Shown piece after piece: positions 1 through 8,642 of a stretch of DNA of 9,898 nucleotides (position 1 is the stretch's first letter; every line of letters begins with the position of its first letter). Made by a program: the position numbers and the translations under genes. Source of the DNA: Bordetella parapertussis (lineage in GTDB: Bacteria > Pseudomonadota > Gammaproteobacteria > Burkholderiales > Burkholderiaceae_C); the NCBI GenBank assembly GCA_945871945.1, contig CAMBXY010000050.1, positions 1-9,898 of the forward strand, given 5' to 3'. The notes under the pieces are model-generated. The model saw only the letters and a list, made by a program, of their open reading frames with translations, searched no databases and was not told the origin of the DNA.

Positions 1-823
1 TGAACCAAAACCCGGTGTGCTCTGGCCCATAGGTGACCGCGGCAGATAAAGCTTTGCTGATGAGTGCCAAGACCACCACCAAACTTGCCCAACACAAACG
101 TTGCCACGCCTCTCGCACGACCGCCATGCCAAGCATTGCCGCCACAAACACACTGGCGGCCACACAAAGCATCTCCACCAGTGAGGGCAAGGGCGCTGAG
201 AAATAAAGCCTTTGCAACAACTGAGCGGGCCAAGACGCCTGCGGCCCAAACGCTTGCAACCAAGACAGCAGTTTTTCCATCACGTTGCCAAGACCCAAAA
301 ACAAGGGCGTGGGAAACAACACCGCCAGTGGCCACAAAGCCATCAAGACCAAACTGGCGCTGGCGTGCGGCACCAGCCAACGCTGGCGAAATTGCACCCA
401 GCGGTAAAGCCAACCGCGCCGCTCCAGCCAAGCCGCTGCCACCGCACCCCCTAAGCCACCCAAACTGTTGAACAACCAATCAACCTGCGAGGGCACCCGT
501 TGAGGTAGATAGCTTTGCAGGCTTTCCATCCCAAAAGACAACAGGCAAGCCCCCAGCACACCCAGCCAAACTGCCGCCCAGCGGGGCTTGGCGCTGCGCA
601 ACATGGCCAAGCTCAACCAAAAACCCAAAGGAACATAACCCAAGAGGTTGCTAGAAATATCGAAAACTGTTTGGTAGGGTGGCCAAGATGCGCTGATAAA
701 CGACCAAGGCGGTATGCCTTGGTTGCGCCAATCTTGGAAGGGATAAAGGCTGGCATAGACGATGACCAGCACGCACAACCAAGCCAAGGTCCAAGCCGTG
801 GTGAGGCGCTGCGGTTTTTCCAT
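1..823 (-). CDS. VanZ-family membrane protein (3' end outside window)
   Basis: An open frame without a stop runs from ATG at 823 to the left edge, giving 274 visible residues; the C-terminus lies outside. The protein is strongly hydrophobic, with about six to seven likely membrane segments, roughly residues 10-28, 56-75, 83-99, 117-133, 155-175, 215-236 and 245-264. VanZ-like features are NLLGYVPLGF at 59-68 and the E-S-L-Q-S-Y-L-P-Q-R run at 100-109, followed by D115, N119 and a Gly-rich helix. These are typical of the VanZ/phosphotransbutyrylase-like family, named after a teicoplanin-resistance accessory protein; the role of most chromosomal members is unknown. The start lies 5 nt after the hemJ stop, so the two are probably co-transcribed. 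No good Shine-Dalgarno is visible, which fits translational coupling. A drug-resistance role should not be inferred. Plus-strand frames here are shadows. Confidence 0.82.
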   Translation of the reverse strand, partial: MEKPQRLTTAWTLAWLCVLVIVYASLYPFQDWRNQGIPPWSFISASWPPYQTVFDISSNLLGYVPLGFWLSLAMLRSAKPRWAAVWLGVLGACLLSFGMESLQSYLPQRVPSQVDWLFNSLGGLGGAVAAAWLERRGWLYRWVQFRQRWLVPHASASLVLMALWPLAVLFPTPLFLGLGNVMEKLLSWLQAFGPQASWPAQLLQRLYFSAPLPSLVEMLCVAASVFVAAMLGMAVVREAWQRLCWASLVVVLALISKALSAAVTYGPEHTGFWF

Positions 824-828
824 GGTGG

Positions 829-2349
<1,521 letters not shown>

Positions 2350-2356
2350 TAGGGGT

Positions 2357-3049
2357 TTAGCCCTCTAGGTGTTGGATAAAAAAGCCCAGCGTGCGCTCCA
2401 GCGCCAAGTCGGCCGCGACCAGGTTGTACGAACCCCGTTGGTCACAGTTAAAGCCGTGGTCTGCATCGTAAATATGCACATCCACTTTGGGCTGGGCCGT
2501 TTGAAAAGCTTGCACGGTGCTCGCGGGAATCAAGCCATCTTTAGCACCAAAATGCGCCATGGTGGGACACAAGGGTTTTTTATGAAGCTCGGGCTCTAAA
2601 GTCATGCCGCCGCCGTAGTAAGTGACCGCTGCTTTGACATTGGCATACTGGGTGGCAGCCCGCCAACTGAGCAAGCCACCCCAGCAATAGCCCACCACGC
2701 CTACTTTGCCACGGGTGGCCATAGAGGCATGGCTGATAGCGGCTTGCACGTCGGCCATAACGCCTGGTGGGGGCAAGCCCTCGGCCAAGTTCTTCAAGGT
2801 ACGGCCCATCTCAACATCGCCTGGGGTGTAACCCAAATTCACGTCCTTTTGCAGACGTGAAAAGACGGCGGGCGCAATCGCCACAAAGCCCACAAAAGCA
2901 AAGCCATCGCAGATAGCGCGGATGTGGTTGTTGACGCCAAAAATCTCTTGTAACACCACAATCGCGCCACGCGGCTCGGTCTTGGGTTGGGCAATATAGG
3001 CTTGTGATTCAAAGCCATCGGCGGCTCGCAATTGAACGAAATGTCCCAT
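2357..3049 (-). CDS. Dienelactone hydrolase family protein
   Basis: The 230-residue protein has the size and fold signature of a single-domain dienelactone hydrolase, a cytoplasmic alpha/beta hydrolase. The catalytic triad is readable: nucleophile C122 in GYCWGG, D171 in AKDGLIP, and H198 in DADHGFN. E35 in LQEIFG, which assists the nucleophile in the family, is present. Classical members open 4-carboxymethylenebutenolide to maleylacetate in chloroaromatic degradation, but most chromosomal homologues have unknown ester or lactone substrates, so the substrate is left open. It lies 17 nt downstream of the isomerase-like gene on the same strand, probably in one operon, and has its own Shine-Dalgarno (AAGGA at about 3058-3062). 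An aromatic-catabolism role for the pair is suggested but not shown. Confidence 0.9.
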   Translation of the reverse strand: MGHFVQLRAADGFESQAYIAQPKTEPRGAIVVLQEIFGVNNHIRAICDGFAFVGFVAIAPAVFSRLQKDVNLGYTPGDVEMGRTLKNLAEGLPPPGVMADVQAAISHASMATRGKVGVVGYCWGGLLSWRAATQYANVKAAVTYYGGGMTLEPELHKKPLCPTMAHFGAKDGLIPASTVQAFQTAQPKVDVHIYDADHGFNCDQRGSYNLVAADLALERTLGFFIQHLEG

Positions 3050-3066
3050 CTTTGTCTTTCCTTGTC

Positions 3067-3684
3067 TTAAGCCGCTTGCAAGCGGCGTTGTAAAAATTCA
3101 AGTCGGTCTTGGCCCCAAAAAATCTCGCCGTTCACCACGAAACTGGGGGCGCCAAAAACGCCGACATCCAGCGCTTGGCGGGTGTAGGCCATGTAGGCGT
3201 CTTGCGCCGCGGGCCCCTGCGCGGCCGTCCATCGGTCGGCGGCAATGCCTTGCTCGTGCAATATCTCTTGCAACACGCTGGCGTTAGCGATGTCGCGCTC
3301 TTGCACCCACACCGCAGCCAAGACCGCGCCACACACCTTGAGCGCGGCATCAACGCCATCGTGTTGATCTACCGCAATGATCAAACGCGCCGCGTCGTCG
3401 CCTGCCACCGGGAAAAACTGGGGTTTCAAGTTCAAGGGCATTTGCAAGAAATGGCTAAAGCGTTGCAACTCGACCATTCTGTAGGCTTGGCGTTGAGGCG
3501 AACGTTGACCCACGGGCAAACCACCGGTGGCGGGGAAAATCTGCCCGCCCAAATCCACCGGCATGATGCGCACAGTCGCGCCTGCTTGTTGGGCCATTTG
3601 CACCCATCGGGCATGGCCAAAGTAGGTCCACGGGCTTTGCGGGGCCAGGTAGTAATCGATGACAAGGCTCAAGGGTGGGTCCAA
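3067..3684 (-). CDS. 2-hydroxychromene-2-carboxylate isomerase-like protein (DsbA/GST-kappa fold)
   Basis: The 205-residue protein belongs to the DsbA-fold, GST-kappa-related isomerase family. Diagnostic parts are IDYYLAPQSPWTYFGH at 9-24, where S17 matches the glutathione-activating serine (no CxxC is present), and the C-terminal run GVFGAPSFVVNGEIFWGQ at 175-192 containing the cis-Pro loop. Characterised members interconvert 2-hydroxychromene-2-carboxylate and trans-o-hydroxybenzylidenepyruvate with glutathione in naphthalene degradation. Many homologues lie outside such pathways, so the physiological substrate is uncertain. No ATG exists near the expected N-terminus: the candidates are TTG at 3684 or TTG at 3672 (residue 5), neither with a clear Shine-Dalgarno. 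The nearest upstream in-frame stop is at 3727-3729. It is the first gene of a leftward pair with the hydrolase. Confidence 0.87.
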   Translation of the reverse strand: MDPPLSLVIDYYLAPQSPWTYFGHARWVQMAQQAGATVRIMPVDLGGQIFPATGGLPVGQRSPQRQAYRMVELQRFSHFLQMPLNLKPQFFPVAGDDAARLIIAVDQHDGVDAALKVCGAVLAAVWVQERDIANASVLQEILHEQGIAADRWTAAQGPAAQDAYMAYTRQALDVGVFGAPSFVVNGEIFWGQDRLEFLQRRLQAA

Positions 3685-3704
3685 TCGTGTTATCTTTTTA
3701 AGCT

Positions 3705-3726
3705 TGGCAAAATGCCATACGGGTAT
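3705..3726. promoter_or_regulatory. Two abutting inverted repeats in the divergent promoter region
   Basis: Between the divergent isomerase and SDR genes lie two perfect dyads sharing one base. The first is TGGCA-AAA-TGCCA at 3705-3717. The second is ATAC-GG-GTAT at 3717-3726. The first also fits the loose T-N11-A pattern of LysR-type regulator sites. The position, 21 nt upstream of one start and 43 nt upstream of the other, suits an operator controlling one or both genes. No regulator gene is present in the window. Short dyads can occur by chance, so this is a candidate only. Confidence 0.35.
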
Positions 3727-3769
3727 TCATCCTACTATTTTGTGTAGCCCCACCTTGGAGACTGTCCCC

Positions 3770-4516
3770 ATGTCACCCGTCTTACTCATCACCGGCGCGA
3801 GCCGCGGTATTGGTGCTGCCACCGCTTTGCTGGCTGCCAAGCACGGTTGGGCCGTGGCAGTGAATTACACCCGCGACGCGCAAGCTGCCGAGCAAGTGGT
3901 GCAAGCGATTCGTACTAACGGTGGGCAGGCACAGGCTTTCCAAGCCGATGTGGGCGTCGAGGCCGACATTGAGCGTTTGTTTCAAAGCGTCGACAAAGAC
4001 ATGGGCGTGCTGGGCGGCTTGGTCAACAACGCCGGGGTGTTGGATGTGACCGCGCGGGTCGACAACACCTCATGGGAGCGCTTGGAGCGCATCATGCGAA
4101 TCAATGTCTTGGGCTCTTTCGCCTGCGCCAAACAAGCTGTTTTGCGCATGAGCACCGCGCATGGCGGCAAGGGGGGGAGCATCGTCAACCTCAGCAGCGC
4201 GGCCGCCAAACTGGGTGCGCCTAGTCAATACGTGGACTATGCCGCCAGCAAGGGCGCGATTGACACCTTGACGGTTGGCTTGGCCAAAGAAGTCGCTGCC
4301 GAGGGCATACGCGTGAACGCGGTACGCCCAGGCATTATTTTGACCGACATCCATGCCAGCGGCGGCATCCCGGATCGGGCCAACCAACTGGCGCACCAAG
4401 TACCCATGCTGCGTCCGGGTACGGCCACGGAAGTGGCTGAGGCGATAGTGTGGTTGCTCAGTGATGCGGCGTCTTATGTCAACGGCACGAATATCGATGT
4501 GGGCGGGGGCCGCTGA
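3770..4516 (+). CDS. SDR-family NAD(P)-dependent oxidoreductase
   Basis: The 248-residue protein is a classical short-chain dehydrogenase/reductase of the FabG/glucose-dehydrogenase-like type. The dinucleotide-binding TGASRGIG is at 8-15, NNAG at 86-89, the catalytic serine S143 in NLSSAA, and the Y157-K161 pair in YAASKGA, followed by VRPGII. The end NGTNIDVGGGR is typical of the subfamily. It should reduce a carbonyl or oxidise a secondary alcohol in the cytosol. The substrate cannot be told from sequence, and the annotation 'FabG' would be too specific. ATG 3770 is chosen because GGAG lies about 9 nt upstream (3757-3760) and the protein then starts right before the first beta strand; the frame stays open to 3659 but that extension overlaps the divergent gene. 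It probably forms an operon with marC, whose ATG overlaps its stop. Confidence 0.93.
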   Translation: MSPVLLITGASRGIGAATALLAAKHGWAVAVNYTRDAQAAEQVVQAIRTNGGQAQAFQADVGVEADIERLFQSVDKDMGVLGGLVNNAGVLDVTARVDNTSWERLERIMRINVLGSFACAKQAVLRMSTAHGGKGGSIVNLSSAAAKLGAPSQYVDYAASKGAIDTLTVGLAKEVAAEGIRVNAVRPGIILTDIHASGGIPDRANQLAHQVPMLRPGTATEVAEAIVWLLSDAASYVNGTNIDVGGGR

Positions 4517-5154
4517 TGGATTACAAGCCACTCCTGACCTTATTGGCCGTGGTCAATCCCTTGGCTTGCGTGCCGTTCTTCATTCATTTCACCCAAGGCT
4601 TTACCAAGGCGCAACGCCAGCGAACGATTTTGGTGTCCAGCTTCACCACCTTTGTGGTTATTGCCATCAGCGCCCTGCTGGGCTTGCAGATCTTGGCATT
4701 TTTTGGTATTTCCTTGGCGAGCTTTCAGGTGGGCGGTGGCATGCTGCTGCTGACTTCGGCGTTGTCGATGCTGAATGCCCAACCGGCTGAAGCACGCGCC
4801 AATGCCGACGAGGTGCACGACGCCGAAGCCCGAGCAACGGTGGGGGCGAGCATCGCTGTCGTGCCCTTGGCCATTCCGCTGCTCACCGGACCAGCCACCA
4901 TGTCGACCGTGGTGATTTACGCGGACAAAGCCAAGACCTTGCTGCAACTGGGCAGCTTGGTGGGTTATGGGGTGTTGATTGCCTTGGCCACCGCGCTGTG
5001 TTTTGCCATGGCAGCGCCGATTGCACGGGTAATGGGCAAGACGGGTATCGGCGTCATGACCCGCCTGATGGGTTTGATCTTGGCCGCCTTGGCGGTCGAA
5101 GTCATGGCCGATGGCTTGCACAAGCTTTTTCCGGTGCTGGCGCAAGGCCTTTAA
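4516..5154 (+). CDS. MarC-family integral membrane protein
   Basis: The 212-residue protein has about six membrane helices and the two MarC/UPF0056 signatures: VVNPLACVPFF at 12-22 near the N-terminus, and a second half-repeat PLAIPLLTGPATMS at 117-130. A polar loop, roughly residues 88-108, separates the halves, consistent with an inverted-repeat membrane topology. Despite the name, derived from the E. coli multiple-antibiotic-resistance locus, MarC has no established resistance function and its transport role is unknown. The ATG overlaps the last base of the SDR stop (TGATG), and the G-rich run GGGCGGGGGC just before can serve as ribosome binding site, so translation is probably coupled. 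The functional link to the SDR is not evident. Confidence 0.92.
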   Translation: MDYKPLLTLLAVVNPLACVPFFIHFTQGFTKAQRQRTILVSSFTTFVVIAISALLGLQILAFFGISLASFQVGGGMLLLTSALSMLNAQPAEARANADEVHDAEARATVGASIAVVPLAIPLLTGPATMSTVVIYADKAKTLLQLGSLVGYGVLIALATALCFAMAAPIARVMGKTGIGVMTRLMGLILAALAVEVMADGLHKLFPVLAQGL

Positions 5155-5196
5155 GCAAGTTCAGATAATGAATCTTCTTCAGACAAAGAGACACGC

Positions 5197-6708
5197 ATGA
5201 GCACACCCCACATTGGTCACTACATCAATGGCACACAGACCACAGGTACCTCCAGCCGCCACCAAGCAGTGACCAACCCCGCCACGGGCGCAGTGACTGC
5301 GCAAGTCGCCCTGGCCAACAGCGCCGATGTGGCGCAAGCCGTGGCTGCCGCGCAAGCCGCTTTCCCCGCTTGGGCAGATGCACCGCCTTTACGCCGCGCG
5401 CGCGTGATGTTTAAGTTTTTGGAATTGCTCAACCTGCACAAAGACGCGCTGGCCCACGCCATCACTGCCGAGCATGGCAAGGTGTTCACCGACGCCCAAG
5501 GCGAAGTGGCGCGCGGCATTGACATCGTGGAATTTGCCACCGGCATACCGCAGTTACTCAAGGGCGACTTCACCGAGCAAGTGTCCACCGGCATAGACAA
5601 CTGGACGCTGCGCCAGCCCTTGGGTGTGGTGGCCGGCATCACGCCTTTTAATTTCCCCGTGATGGTGCCCATGTGGATGTTTCCAGTTGCTATTGCGGCG
5701 GGCAACACTTTTGTATTGAAGCCCAGCCCCATAGACCCCACGCCTGCCCTGATCATGGCCAACTTGCTGAAACTTGCTGGCCTGCCCGATGGTGTGTTCA
5801 ATGTGGTGCAAGGTGACAAAGAGGCGGTAGACGCTCTGCTGGTGCACCCCGATGTGAAAGCCATCAGCTTCGTGGGCTCGACACCAATCGCCAACTATAT
5901 TTATGAGACCGGTGCCCACCACGGCAAACGTGTGCAAGCCTTGGGCGGCGCGAAAAACCATATGGTGGTCATGCCCGACGCCGACCTCGACCAAGTGGTG
6001 GACGCCTTGATCGGTGCTGCTTACGGCTCGGCTGGCGAGCGCTGCATGGCCATCAGCGTGGCGGTGTTGGTCGGCGATGTGGCCGACAAAATCTTGCCCA
6101 AGCTGATGGCGCGCACACAAGCTTTGAAGGTATTGAACGGCGAAAACCTGGCGGCTGAAATGGGCCCCATCGTCAGCGACTTGGCACGCCAGCGCATCAA
6201 AGGCTATATCGATGCCGGCGTGGCCGAGGGCGCAGAACTGCTGGTGGATGGCCGTGTGTTTGACGGCTCACAAGCCGGCGCTGGTTGCGACAAAGGCTTT
6301 TGGCTGGGCGGCACACTGTTCGACCATGTCACCACCGACATGAAAATTTACAAAGAAGAAATTTTTGGCCCGGTGCTGGCCTGTGTGCGGGTGCCCGACT
6401 TTGCCAAGGCGGTGCAAATCATCAATGACCACGAGTTCGGCAACGGCGTGAGTTGCTTCACCCGCGATGGGCATGTGGCGCGTGAATTCAGTCGGCGCAT
6501 TCAGGTGGGCATGGTCGGCATCAATGTGCCCATTCCCGTGCCTATGGCGTGGCATGGTTTTGGCGGCTGGAAGCGCAGCCTGTTTGGCGATATGCACGCC
6601 TACGGCGAAGAAGGTGTGCGTTTTTACACCAAGCAAAAATCCATCATGCAGCGCTGGCCCGAGAGCACGCCCAAGGGCGCTGAGTTTGTGATGCCCACCT
6701 CGAAGTGA
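5197..6708 (+). CDS. mmsA: CoA-acylating methylmalonate-semialdehyde dehydrogenase
   Basis: The 503-residue protein is a full-length MMSDH of the aldehyde dehydrogenase superfamily. It converts methylmalonate or malonate semialdehyde, with CoA and NAD+, to propionyl-CoA or acetyl-CoA plus CO2 in valine, beta-alanine, inositol and 3-hydroxyacid catabolism. Visible hallmarks are [16 protein letters not shown] with N152, [13 protein letters not shown] for NAD binding, C283 in GSAGERCMA as nucleophile, and [25 protein letters not shown] shows A248 where hydrolytic ALDHs carry the general-base Glu, the typical CoA-dependent MMSDH feature. The end [18 protein letters not shown] is diagnostic. ATG 5197 matches family N-termini; an imperfect Shine-Dalgarno AAAGAGA lies upstream, and a -10-like GATAAT at 5164-5169 lacks a good -35. 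The stop overlaps the GTG of the GMC gene. Confidence 0.96.
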   Translation: MSTPHIGHYINGTQTTGTSSRHQAVTNPATGAVTAQVALANSADVAQAVAAAQAAFPAWADAPPLRRARVMFKFLELLNLHKDALAHAITAEHGKVFTDAQGEVARGIDIVEFATGIPQLLKGDFTEQVSTGIDNWTLRQPLGVVAGITPFNFPVMVPMWMFPVAIAAGNTFVLKPSPIDPTPALIMANLLKLAGLPDGVFNVVQGDKEAVDALLVHPDVKAISFVGSTPIANYIYETGAHHGKRVQALGGAKNHMVVMPDADLDQVVDALIGAAYGSAGERCMAISVAVLVGDVADKILPKLMARTQALKVLNGENLAAEMGPIVSDLARQRIKGYIDAGVAEGAELLVDGRVFDGSQAGAGCDKGFWLGGTLFDHVTTDMKIYKEEIFGPVLACVRVPDFAKAVQIINDHEFGNGVSCFTRDGHVAREFSRRIQVGMVGINVPIPVPMAWHGFGGWKRSLFGDMHAYGEEGVRFYTKQKSIMQRWPESTPKGAEFVMPTSK

Positions 6709-8450
6709 GCGACACCACTTTCGACTACATCATCGTTGGCGCGGGCACCGCGGGTTGCTTGCTGGCCAACCGCCTGAGTGCCAACGCTTCCAAGCGGGTA
6801 CTGCTGATCGAAGCGGGTCGAAAAGACGACTATCACTGGGTGCACATTCCTGTGGGTTATTTGTATTGCATTGGCAACCCGCGCACCGATTGGATGTACC
6901 AGACCGAACCGGCTGACGGCCTTAACGGGCGCAGCCTGCGCTACCCACGCGGCAAGGTGCTGGGTGGTTGCTCCAGCATCAACGGCATGATTTACATGCG
7001 CGGCCAGTCCCGCGACTACGACCACTGGGCAGACGTCACGGGCGACGCGCGTTGGCGCTGGGAACACAGCCTGCCCTACTTCAAGTTGCATGAAGACCAT
7101 TACAAGGGCGCAGATGCTTTGCACGGCGCCAAGGGTGCCAAAAGCGATTTGTTGGTGCAAGGCCAAAGCATTTACCACCAAACCCTGCGCCACCATAACG
7201 CTGGTGGCGAATGGCGTATTGAAAAACAACGCCTGCGTTGGGACATCTTGGACGCGTTTGCCCAAGCCGCGGTGCAAGCCGGCATTCCCGCCAGCGATGA
7301 CTTCAACCGCGGCTCGAATGAGGGCGTGGGTTATTTCGAGGTGAACCAAAAAAGCGGTTGGCGTTGGAACACCGCCAAAGCATTTTTGCGACCCACCTGC
7401 TATGCGCGTCCCAACTTTGAGCTGTGGACCTCGGCGCAGGTCTCTAGACTGGTGCTCGAGACCTTGCCCAATGGCCAACAGCGCTGCAGCGGCGTAGACG
7501 TGTGGAACGGGCAAGAGCAAGTACACGCCAGTGCCAAGCACGCCGTGGTCTTGTGCGCTGGCGCAGTGGCCACACCGCAGTTGTTGCAACTCTCGGGCGT
7601 GGGCCCCGCGGCGCTGTTGCAGCAGCATGGCATCACGCCCTTGATAGACCTGCCCGGCGTTGGCGAAAACCTGCAAGACCATTTGCAAATCCGCGCTGTT
7701 TTCAAAGTTAAAGGCGTGAAAACCTTAAACACCATGGCCAACAGCTGGTGGGGCAAAGCTGCGATTGGTTTGGAGTACCTGTTGCACCGCAGCGGGCCCA
7801 TGAGCATGGCGCCTTCGCAAATGGGGGCTTTTACCCGCAGCGACCCCAGCCTAGCTTGGCCCAACATCGAATACCACGTGCAACCCCTGAGTTTGGATGC
7901 GTTTGGCGAGCCGCTGCACAGCTTCCCCGCCTTCACCGCCAGTGTGTGCAACTTGAACCCCAGCAGCCGCGGCACAGTGAAGATTCAAAGCGCCAACTTT
8001 GCACACGCACCCCTGATTGCGCCCAACTATTTGGCGACCGATGCAGACCGCAAAGTGGCTGCTGACTCTTTGCGCATCACCCGCCAAATTGCCGCGCAAC
8101 CCGCGCTGGCCCCGTACTCGCCAGAGGAATGGAAACCAGGCAGGCAATTTCTTACCGATGATGATCTTGCTCGCTTGGCCGGCGACATTGGCACCACGAT
8201 TTTTCACCCTGTGGGCACAGCGCGCATGGGCCGCTTGGACGACCCTCTGGCGGTGGTAGACCCTGAATTGCGGGTGCGCGATGGGCGCGGCGGCGTGGTG
8301 CAAGGCCTGCGGGTGGTCGACGCCAGTGTCATGCCCAGCATCACCAGTGGTAACACCAACAGCCCCGTGCTGATGTTGGCCGAAAAAGCTGCCGAGTGGC
8401 TGGCTTTGGAAGCCGAAGCACAGCACCGCCTAACTGGGGAAAGTCCTTAG
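6705..8450 (+). CDS. GMC-family FAD-dependent oxidoreductase (choline dehydrogenase-like; 3-hydroxypropionate dehydrogenase candidate)
   Basis: The 581-residue protein is a complete glucose-methanol-choline flavoprotein. The FAD Rossmann motif VGAGTAG is at 11-17 with acidic E36. The first GMC signature [15 protein letters not shown] lies at 81-95, and the second is present as [15 protein letters not shown]. The catalytic histidine H501 lies in [10 protein letters not shown], and the GNTN motif at 549-552 supplies the active-site Asn. It should oxidise a primary alcohol to an aldehyde. Choline itself is not indicated, because no betaine-aldehyde dehydrogenase or transporter is nearby. It starts with GTG inside the mmsA stop (GTGA, 4-nt overlap) and lacks its own clear Shine-Dalgarno, implying translational coupling. 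From memory, 3-hydroxypropionate dehydrogenase HpdH of Pseudomonas denitrificans is a GMC enzyme acting just before MmsA, so that role is the leading hypothesis. The substrate is unproven. Confidence 0.92.
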   Translation: MSDTTFDYIIVGAGTAGCLLANRLSANASKRVLLIEAGRKDDYHWVHIPVGYLYCIGNPRTDWMYQTEPADGLNGRSLRYPRGKVLGGCSSINGMIYMRGQSRDYDHWADVTGDARWRWEHSLPYFKLHEDHYKGADALHGAKGAKSDLLVQGQSIYHQTLRHHNAGGEWRIEKQRLRWDILDAFAQAAVQAGIPASDDFNRGSNEGVGYFEVNQKSGWRWNTAKAFLRPTCYARPNFELWTSAQVSRLVLETLPNGQQRCSGVDVWNGQEQVHASAKHAVVLCAGAVATPQLLQLSGVGPAALLQQHGITPLIDLPGVGENLQDHLQIRAVFKVKGVKTLNTMANSWWGKAAIGLEYLLHRSGPMSMAPSQMGAFTRSDPSLAWPNIEYHVQPLSLDAFGEPLHSFPAFTASVCNLNPSSRGTVKIQSANFAHAPLIAPNYLATDADRKVAADSLRITRQIAAQPALAPYSPEEWKPGRQFLTDDDLARLAGDIGTTIFHPVGTARMGRLDDPLAVVDPELRVRDGRGGVVQGLRVVDASVMPSITSGNTNSPVLMLAEKAAEWLALEAEAQHRLTGESP

Positions 8451-8569
8451 CAACAAACTGGCCTAACTGGCCTACATTCACACCACTCGCAGCTTAGATG
8501 TTTTGAGCTTGCCGAGGGTTGAGGAGACATCAAAAACGTCACTGCCCACGGGGGTGTCGCATAGCGAAG
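8451..8569 (+). other. 3' untranslated stretch between the GMC gene and its terminator
   Basis: About 120 nt separate the GMC stop from the terminator hairpin. I see no convincing gene. A 9-bp unit ACTGGCCTA is repeated in tandem at 8457-8474. A ribosome-binding-like GAGGAGAC at 8521-8528 is followed by ATC rather than ATG, and the frame from there closes after 11 codons (TAG at 8562-8564). It may be a gene remnant or just 3' UTR. Confidence 0.35.
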
Positions 8570-8604
8570 AAAAGCACTGCTTTCATACAGCAGTGCTTTT
8601 TTTT
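8570..8604 (+). terminator. Rho-independent terminator after mmsA-GMC unit
   Basis: A perfect 12-bp stem is formed by AAAAGCACTGCT (8570-8581) and AGCAGTGCTTTT (8589-8600) around a 7-nt loop TTCATAC. It continues into further T residues, giving eight consecutive Ts at 8597-8604. This is a strong intrinsic terminator for the upstream transcript and isolates the TSUP gene that starts 39 nt later. The A-run on the left could give weaker termination in the opposite direction. Confidence 0.93.
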
Positions 8605-8624
8605 CGTCTGGCCTTGCTTGGGGC

Positions 8625-8642
8625 TGACACAATGCTTGGGCT
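8625..8642 (+). promoter_or_regulatory. Candidate extended -10 promoter of the TSUP gene
   Basis: TGACACAAT at 8625-8633 fits the extended -10 pattern TGN followed by a four-of-six -10 hexamer (CACAAT). No good -35 is seen at 16-18 nt upstream. Transcription would start around 8639-8641, leaving a leader of at most a few bases before ATG 8643. No Shine-Dalgarno is present. The position just after a terminator makes a promoter here necessary. Confidence 0.4.

Noticed and set aside
90..110. Apparent frameshift near the C-terminal part of the VanZ-family gene
   Set aside because: Recounting the bases showed a continuous frame into LVVVLALISKALSAAVTYG, a proper membrane helix; the first impression was a reading error.
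2350..2366. Possible small hairpin between the hemB and hydrolase stops (AGGG/CCCT)
   Set aside because: Only about four base pairs and no T-run on either strand, so not a convincing terminator.
3717..3726. BenM/CatM-type operator (ATAC-N7-GTAT)
   Set aside because: The arms match, but the spacer here is 2 nt rather than 7, so this regulator class cannot be claimed.
3659..3769. N-terminal extension of the SDR by 37 residues
   Set aside because: A GGAG ribosome binding site precedes ATG 3770, SDRs start just before the first beta strand, and the extension overlaps the divergent gene and the dyads.
6624..7688. A 354-codon minus-strand open frame antisense to the GMC gene
   Set aside because: It is the complement of a well-conserved flavoprotein; no motif or ribosome binding site supports it, and long antisense frames are common in GC-rich DNA.
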